A DNA stretch of 64,000 nt from Streptomyces caelestis. GTDB lineage: Bacteria; Actinomycetota; Actinomycetes; Streptomycetales; Streptomycetaceae. The notes beneath the pieces are model-generated. The model did not search any database, was not told the origin of the DNA, and saw only the letters and a list, made by a program, of their open reading frames with translations. Below, piece after piece: positions 59,670 through 64,000 of the stretch. The DNA lies in contig NZ_JACHNE010000001.1 in the NCBI RefSeq assembly GCF_014205255.1, forward strand, positions 7,750,001 to 7,814,000. Direction: 5' to 3'. Within the stretch, counting starts at the first letter, position 1. Each line of letters starts with the position of its first letter. The position numbers and the translations under genes are program-made.

Positions 59670-62266
59670 CCGAACGCCGAGAACGCCCACCCCGTGGCCT
59701 GGTGCAGCGCGTCGCCCGGCAGGGCGGCCCGGGCGTCGCGCAGCGCCTCCGCCAGGGACAGTCCGGCCCCGAGGCCCTTGTGCAGCGCGAGCATCAGCGG
59801 CACCACCGCGGCGTCGTTGACGGGCGCGCTGCACGCCACCACCCCGGCCGTGCCGAGCGGCAGCAACGCCGTGACCAGGCCGAGCAGTTCGTCGGCGCCG
59901 ACGGAGGCGAGGAGAGCGGTGTCGCAGCAGGACAGGATGATCCGGTAGGGGCTGCGGTCCAGACGCTCGAAGTCGTGCACGACGATCGGGCCGTCGGCCA
60001 TCCGCAGCGAGGAGAACAGCGGGCTGTCCGCGCGGAACGTGCCGTGCGCGGCGATGTGCGCCAGCGCGGCCCCGTCCAGCTCCTCCAGTACACGCGGCAC
60101 CCGCGCCTCGTCGTCCTCCAGGACGGTCGCACAGGCGTAGCGCCCGGCCAGTTCGGGCACCTCGGCGCCGCCCGTGGCCAGGCCCGGGCCGCGTACCAGC
60201 ACATGGCGGCCGTCCGGCGGCGGCGCGGTCTCCCGGGCCCGCAGCCAACTGCCCGCCGACGGCGAGACGCTGAGCACCCGTTCCCGCAGCGACGGCAGCA
60301 GCGCCCACGGCACCCGGTGCAGCCGCCCCGGCGGCACGATCACCACCGGGCCGCCGCCCAGGTGCGCCGCGGCCGGCCCGAGCAGCAGCTCCTCCAGCCG
60401 CCGCCCCGCGGCCTCCACCACGGGAAGCCGCGCCTCGGCCCCCGGATGCGCCAGCCGCCGCAGTCCCGCCTGCACGTGCTCGGCCTCGGTCTCCGCGTCG
60501 GCCAGCAGCCCGGCCTCGAACCGGCGCACCCGTCCCTGCCCGCACAGCAGCACCTGCACCCGTCCGTCGAGCACGGCGAGTTCCACCAGCCGGACCTCGT
60601 CGCCCAGCCGCTCCAGCAGCCGGCCGACGTCGAACCGGTCGCCGCCACCGGGGGTCTCACCGCGCATGTGCAGCGTCCGGGAGCGGATCTGCCGCTCCAG
60701 GCGCCGCTGTTCACGCTCCAGTGCCGGAACCGGCCGGCCCTCCATCCGGGCGGCCTCCGCGCGGGAGGCGATCTCGCGGAAGGCGGTCATGCCGCTGAGC
60801 AGTTCCGGGTCGGCGGGCGGCCGGGTCGGCGGGGTGGACAGCACGGTGGCCCGCCAGCGCTCGCTCCACACCAGCAGCCGCCGCGGGCCGCCGGAGACCA
60901 GACTGGCCCGCCCGGCCAACGCGGCCAGTTCCGCGCCCTGTTCGGTGGCGCGGGCCCGCAGCTCCGAGGCGCCCAGTGTCATCCGGTGGTCGTCGAGCAC
61001 GTCCAGGCCGCGCCGGCAGGCCTCCAGGACGCCCCGGGCCGACCCGGCGGCCCGGGCCCGCAGCGCCTGCGCCGCCCAGCCCGTCAGCCGCGCCAGCGGC
61101 GGGCCGCTTCGTCTGCTGCGGGCGGCGACGGCCAAGTGCCGTTCCGCGTCCGCCGTCCAGCCCAGACCCAGCGCGATCCGGCCCGCGAGCAGCGACGCCT
61201 CCGGCGCGGCCGGCGCGCCGAAGGCGGCCAGTTTCCCGGCCACCGCGGCGGCGTCGGCGACCAGCCGCCCCGAGCCGCGCCCGGCCGCGTGCCGCGCCTC
61301 GATCAGCACCAGCCGGGCGTGCGTCTCCCACCAGGTGCGCCGCTGCCCGGCGAACAGCCGTACCGCCAAGGCGGCCCGGGCGATCGCGGTGTGCGGGTCC
61401 CCGGCCAGTCGTGCGGCCCGCGCGGCGGCCAGCAGCAGCTCCGCCTTGCGGGTGGACTGCCCGCCGATCCCGTCCAGCTTCCCGATCGCCGCGTCCGCCT
61501 CGGCCAGCGCCTCGGGAGCCAGCCCGGCCGCCATGAGCACCTCACAGCGCCGGATGTTCAGCATGAACGTCGGCGTGCCCAGCCGGGCGTAGCGCTCCTC
61601 CGCCTCGTCGAGCAGCCGCAGCGCCGCCGGCACGTCACCGGACCGGAACGCGGCGAGCCCGCGGCTCTCCACCGCGTCGGCCTTGTCGTGCTCCTGGCCC
61701 GTGGTGTCCCACAGCGCTTCCGCCGCCGTGAAGTCCGCCTCGGCCCGCTCCACCGCCCCCAGCGCCAGATGCACGGTCGCCCGCAGGGTCAGCGCCCGCG
61801 CCGTCCAGATCACGTCCTCCGCCTGGCGCAGCACGGGAATCGCCCGGCGCACGTCCTCCAGCGCCTCGCGATGGTGACCGAGCACCCACCACACGTACGC
61901 CCGCCGGTACAGCACCCGCGCCCGCGTGTGCCCGCCGCCGCGCGCGACCCCCCGCTCGAACGCCGCCAGGCCCTCCCGGGTCCGGCCCGCGTGCACCAGT
62001 GCCACGCCCAGGGTGGCCAGCACGTCCGCCTCCCGGTCTGCCGAGTCCGCCCGCGCCGCGTACTGCCGGGCCCGCCGCAGATGGCTCAGCGCGAGCCGCA
62101 GATCACCGAAGTCCCGCTGCCAGATGCCGATCACCTGGTGGGCGACGGACGCGTCCAGCGGGGAGGGATCGGCGTCGAGCAGCGCCCGGGCCCTCGTGAG
62201 AGCCTCTCCCGGGTCGGCGAACACCATCGGCAGCAGTTCCGGCACCGAGTCGCTTCCCGCTGTCAC
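59660..62266 (-). CDS. TPR-CHAT domain (caspase-like) protein
   Basis: An 868-residue protein. About residues 10-450 are helical repeats of tetratricopeptide type (repeated ALTRARALLDADP, GVALVHAGRTREGLAAFERG and ALEDVRRAIPVLRQAE-like units), a linker follows, and the last 300 residues form a CHAT domain, a caspase-related cysteine peptidase. The dyad is present: His741 in HIAAHGTF and Cys781 in LSCCDTALL. It should therefore be an active protease switched on through its repeat region. GTG 62266 is chosen, with ATG 62226 as alternative. Divergent from the subtilisin gene by 139 bases. Confidence 0.9.
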   Translation of the reverse strand: MTAGSDSVPELLPMVFADPGEALTRARALLDADPSPLDASVAHQVIGIWQRDFGDLRLALSHLRRARQYAARADSADREADVLATLGVALVHAGRTREGLAAFERGVARGGGHTRARVLYRRAYVWWVLGHHREALEDVRRAIPVLRQAEDVIWTARALTLRATVHLALGAVERAEADFTAAEALWDTTGQEHDKADAVESRGLAAFRSGDVPAALRLLDEAEERYARLGTPTFMLNIRRCEVLMAAGLAPEALAEADAAIGKLDGIGGQSTRKAELLLAAARAARLAGDPHTAIARAALAVRLFAGQRRTWWETHARLVLIEARHAAGRGSGRLVADAAAVAGKLAAFGAPAAPEASLLAGRIALGLGWTADAERHLAVAARSRRSGPPLARLTGWAAQALRARAAGSARGVLEACRRGLDVLDDHRMTLGASELRARATEQGAELAALAGRASLVSGGPRRLLVWSERWRATVLSTPPTRPPADPELLSGMTAFREIASRAEAARMEGRPVPALEREQRRLERQIRSRTLHMRGETPGGGDRFDVGRLLERLGDEVRLVELAVLDGRVQVLLCGQGRVRRFEAGLLADAETEAEHVQAGLRRLAHPGAEARLPVVEAAGRRLEELLLGPAAAHLGGGPVVIVPPGRLHRVPWALLPSLRERVLSVSPSAGSWLRARETAPPPDGRHVLVRGPGLATGGAEVPELAGRYACATVLEDDEARVPRVLEELDGAALAHIAAHGTFRADSPLFSSLRMADGPIVVHDFERLDRSPYRIILSCCDTALLASVGADELLGLVTALLPLGTAGVVACSAPVNDAAVVPLMLALHKGLGAGLSLAEALRDARAALPGDALHQATGWAFSAFGAA

Positions 62267-62312
62267 GCCTCGGATGGTAGTGGCCCCGCAACCGCAGCAC
62301 ACAGGGTCGGCG

Positions 62313-62324
62313 CTGTATCAAAAG
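62313..62324 (+). promoter_or_regulatory. 12-mer shared with the LuxR promoter
   Basis: CTGTATCAAAAG, 11 of 12 bases as at 57835-57846 and in the same direction, in the CHAT/subtilisin intergenic region. Perhaps a -10 region (TGTATC) of a common promoter type. Confidence 0.4.
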
Positions 62325-62405
62325 ACGGCCCGGCGGCTCTTGTCGACGAGTACCGACGACCGTGCGCCGCACCGACCGACGCCGTCGCCCAGTGGGAGGA
62401 CCCGC

Positions 62406-63836
62406 ATGGCACCTCAGCGATTCCACGAGCAGTTCGACCAGATCCAGCGCGCGATGCCGGACGTCCCCCTGGCGACGGGACCGGACGACTCGGCCGAGTT
62501 CATGTACGAGAAGGGTGTCGTCCTCGTCCGCGACGGCGAGGAGGCCCGGATCGTCGAGGACACCGTACGGGCGCACTTCACGGCGGCACCCGACCTCGAC
62601 CAGGACCAGGTCCGCCGGGCGGGCCCGCGGACCAACCGCAGCGGCGTCACCCGCATCCGGGTCGGCGACCCCGGCGAGGGGAGCCGGGGAACGGACCGGG
62701 CCGTCGCGCAGGCACTGCGGTCCGTGCGCGAGCGCGAGGCCCGGGCCGGGCACCGGATGGCCGCCCGCAACCACGTGGTGCACATCGCGGTCAACGCCTG
62801 CCCCGGCGACGAACCCGTACCCGTCCCGGTGAGCGAGCCGCCCAACCCGGCGGCCGCCGACACGGCCTACGACCCGGACACCGCCGTCGGCGTCCTCGTC
62901 GTCGACACCGGCCTCGCGCACGACTACCGCTCCTGCGCGCTCCTCGCCCACACCGACGGCGACGCCCAGGTCCAGGAGTGCGACGAGCAGGGGATCCTCC
63001 AGCAGTACGTCGGACACGGCACGTTCATCGCCGGGCTCGTCGCCGCCGTCGCGCCCAACACCGACATCACCGTGCGCGGCAGCCTCAACGACGCGGGCGC
63101 GATCCTGGAGTCGGAGTTCGGCGAGAAGCTCTTCGAGGCCGTCGACGCCGGCGGCTGGCCCGACGTCCTCAGCCTCTCCGCCGGCACCGCCAACGGCCGC
63201 ACCGACGGACTGCTCGGCGTGGAGAACTTCATGCGGGAACTGCGCGAGCAGCGCACCCTGCTGGTCGCCGCCGCCGGCAACAACGGCAGCGCCACCCCCT
63301 TCTGGCCCGCCGCCTACGCCGATCTGCCCGGCTGGGAGGACTCCGTGCTGTCGGTCGGCGCGCTGCGCAGCGACGGCGAGTCCGGCGCCTGCTTCACCAA
63401 CCACGGCCCCTGGGTGAACGTCTACGCCCCCGGTGAGCGCCTCACCAGCGCCCTCACCGGCTTCGAGACGCCCGTCCCGTACGTCTACCAGCACTCCACC
63501 TACGACGCCTGCCGCTACGGCTTCACCTACGGCTGCACGTGCCAGTACCCCAGCCACACCGGTGTGCTGAGCGACGAGAACGCCTCCGCCAAGCCGGACC
63601 AGGTGATGTTCGAGGGGTACGCGCAGTGGAGCGGCACCTCCTTCGCCACCCCCGTGACCGCCGGCCTGGTCGCCGCCTACATGACGGCGCACAAGGAGAC
63701 CGATCCGCGCGCGGCCCGGCGGCACCTGCTCGCCGCCGGCACCGGGGTCGCGGACGTGCGCGGGGCGCACGTCCCCGCGCTGCGCCCGCCCACCTGGCGC
63801 CCCGTCCCGGTCGTGCGTCTCGCGGCGGGGCTGTGA
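62406..63836 (+). CDS. S8 (subtilisin) family serine protease without signal peptide
   Basis: A 476-residue subtilase. The triad is Asp167 (VVDTGLAHD), His204 (GHGTFIAG) and Ser412 (SGTSFATP), with AAAGNNG giving the oxyanion Asn. About 150 N-terminal residues form a propeptide-like part (FDQIQRAMPDVPLATGPDDS onward) without any export signal, so it is predicted to stay in the cytoplasm. A cysteine-rich insert (DACRYGFTYGCTC) precedes the Ser motif. ATG 62406 follows GGGAGGA. Divergent from the CHAT gene and followed at 63899 by a sigma factor gene. Confidence 0.9.
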   Translation: MAPQRFHEQFDQIQRAMPDVPLATGPDDSAEFMYEKGVVLVRDGEEARIVEDTVRAHFTAAPDLDQDQVRRAGPRTNRSGVTRIRVGDPGEGSRGTDRAVAQALRSVREREARAGHRMAARNHVVHIAVNACPGDEPVPVPVSEPPNPAAADTAYDPDTAVGVLVVDTGLAHDYRSCALLAHTDGDAQVQECDEQGILQQYVGHGTFIAGLVAAVAPNTDITVRGSLNDAGAILESEFGEKLFEAVDAGGWPDVLSLSAGTANGRTDGLLGVENFMRELREQRTLLVAAAGNNGSATPFWPAAYADLPGWEDSVLSVGALRSDGESGACFTNHGPWVNVYAPGERLTSALTGFETPVPYVYQHSTYDACRYGFTYGCTCQYPSHTGVLSDENASAKPDQVMFEGYAQWSGTSFATPVTAGLVAAYMTAHKETDPRAARRHLLAAGTGVADVRGAHVPALRPPTWRPVPVVRLAAGL

Positions 63837-63898
63837 GGCCCGGAACCGCCCCCTCCACGGCGTACGATGACGTGCCGTACTCGAGGGGTGGGGCTGCC

Positions 63899-64000
63899 GT
63901 GGACCGTAGTGATGCCGGCGCGCTCGTCCAGGCCGCCGCCGACGGCGACGCGGCGGCCTGGAAGGCGCTCGTGGAAGGGCTGAGCCCCCTGGTGTGGTCC
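63899..64000 (+). CDS. RNA polymerase sigma factor, ECF type (N-terminal part)
   Basis: The window ends after 34 codons. GTG 63899 opens VDRSDAGALVQAAADGDAAAW, then KALVEGLSPLVWS, the typical start of sigma region 2 in ECF sigma factors. It lies 62 bases after the subtilisin gene in the same direction, and belongs to the cluster by position. Region 4 and promoter specificity are outside the window. Confidence 0.75.
   Translation, partial: MDRSDAGALVQAAADGDAAAWKALVEGLSPLVWS

Noticed and set aside
58325..63436. A 1703-codon open frame on the + strand
   Set aside because: It runs antisense or out of frame through the LuxR, CHAT and S8 genes, is Arg/Pro/Gly-rich with no family motif, and reflects the scarcity of stops in high-GC DNA.

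Overview
The window is high-GC (about 70%) actinobacterial DNA and looks like Streptomyces. The signs are strong G/C third-position bias, translationally coupled genes with GTG/ATGA overlaps, a WhiB-like protein, DUF574 methyltransferase, LacI/GntR/XRE-cupin regulators, and three identical tRNA-Pro(GGG) genes. It reads as accessory metabolism and regulation between tRNA-linked patches of gene decay.

1-5.5 kb: threonine catabolism (end of tdh, then kbl), a LysR regulator, an XRE-cupin regulator whose start codon lies inside a palindrome, a GNAT, an MmcQ/YjbR protein, and a split transketolase with a MerR-type promoter. 5.6-12 kb: an intact tRNA-Pro, a patch of accessory and broken genes (YceI, tandem SnoaL-like, broken SDR, TetR, broken luciferase-like gene, SGNH hydrolase, PadR, two gene remnants), then a degenerate direct copy of the tRNA 3' half at 11907-11955. 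This fits a decayed integrative element.

12-17.8 kb: GH43-like protein, DUF4916 Nudix protein, DUF574 methyltransferase, lipoprotein, and a divergent two-component pair. 17.9-24.8 kb: a tightly coupled operon of XRE-cupin, M24-fold enzyme with an altered metal site, ThDP E1 alpha and beta, amidohydrolase, bicupin, and an SDR lacking Tyr/Lys. I recognise no described pathway with this set. 24.9-30 kb: a WhiB/Dps/DUF3140/HhH stress operon, thiolase, TauE and HAD phosphatase. 29.7-34.1 kb: a second decay zone around tRNA-Pro copy 2 (MFS, cobF, ISAs1 transposase and aldo/keto reductase remnants) with intact DUF309 and MBL-fold genes among them.

35-55.5 kb: a myo-inositol catabolic region. iolC, an IolJ-like aldolase, iolB, iolD, iolA and gntR run leftward; an ABC importer, an iolE-like gene and a dehydrogenase run rightward. 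A satellite operon (PhyH-type dioxygenase, SDR, iolG, broken Gfo/Idh) faces a LacI gene, and a second Gfo/Idh-LacI pair has paired operators. A short motif is shared by the importer and dioxygenase promoters.

56-64 kb: tRNA-Pro copy 3, then an astacin-like protease divergent from an ATPase-LuxR regulator, then a TPR-CHAT caspase-like protein divergent from a subtilisin without signal peptide, then the start of a sigma factor. This protease-rich cluster is the best candidate here for an uncharacterised cell-fate or conflict system.
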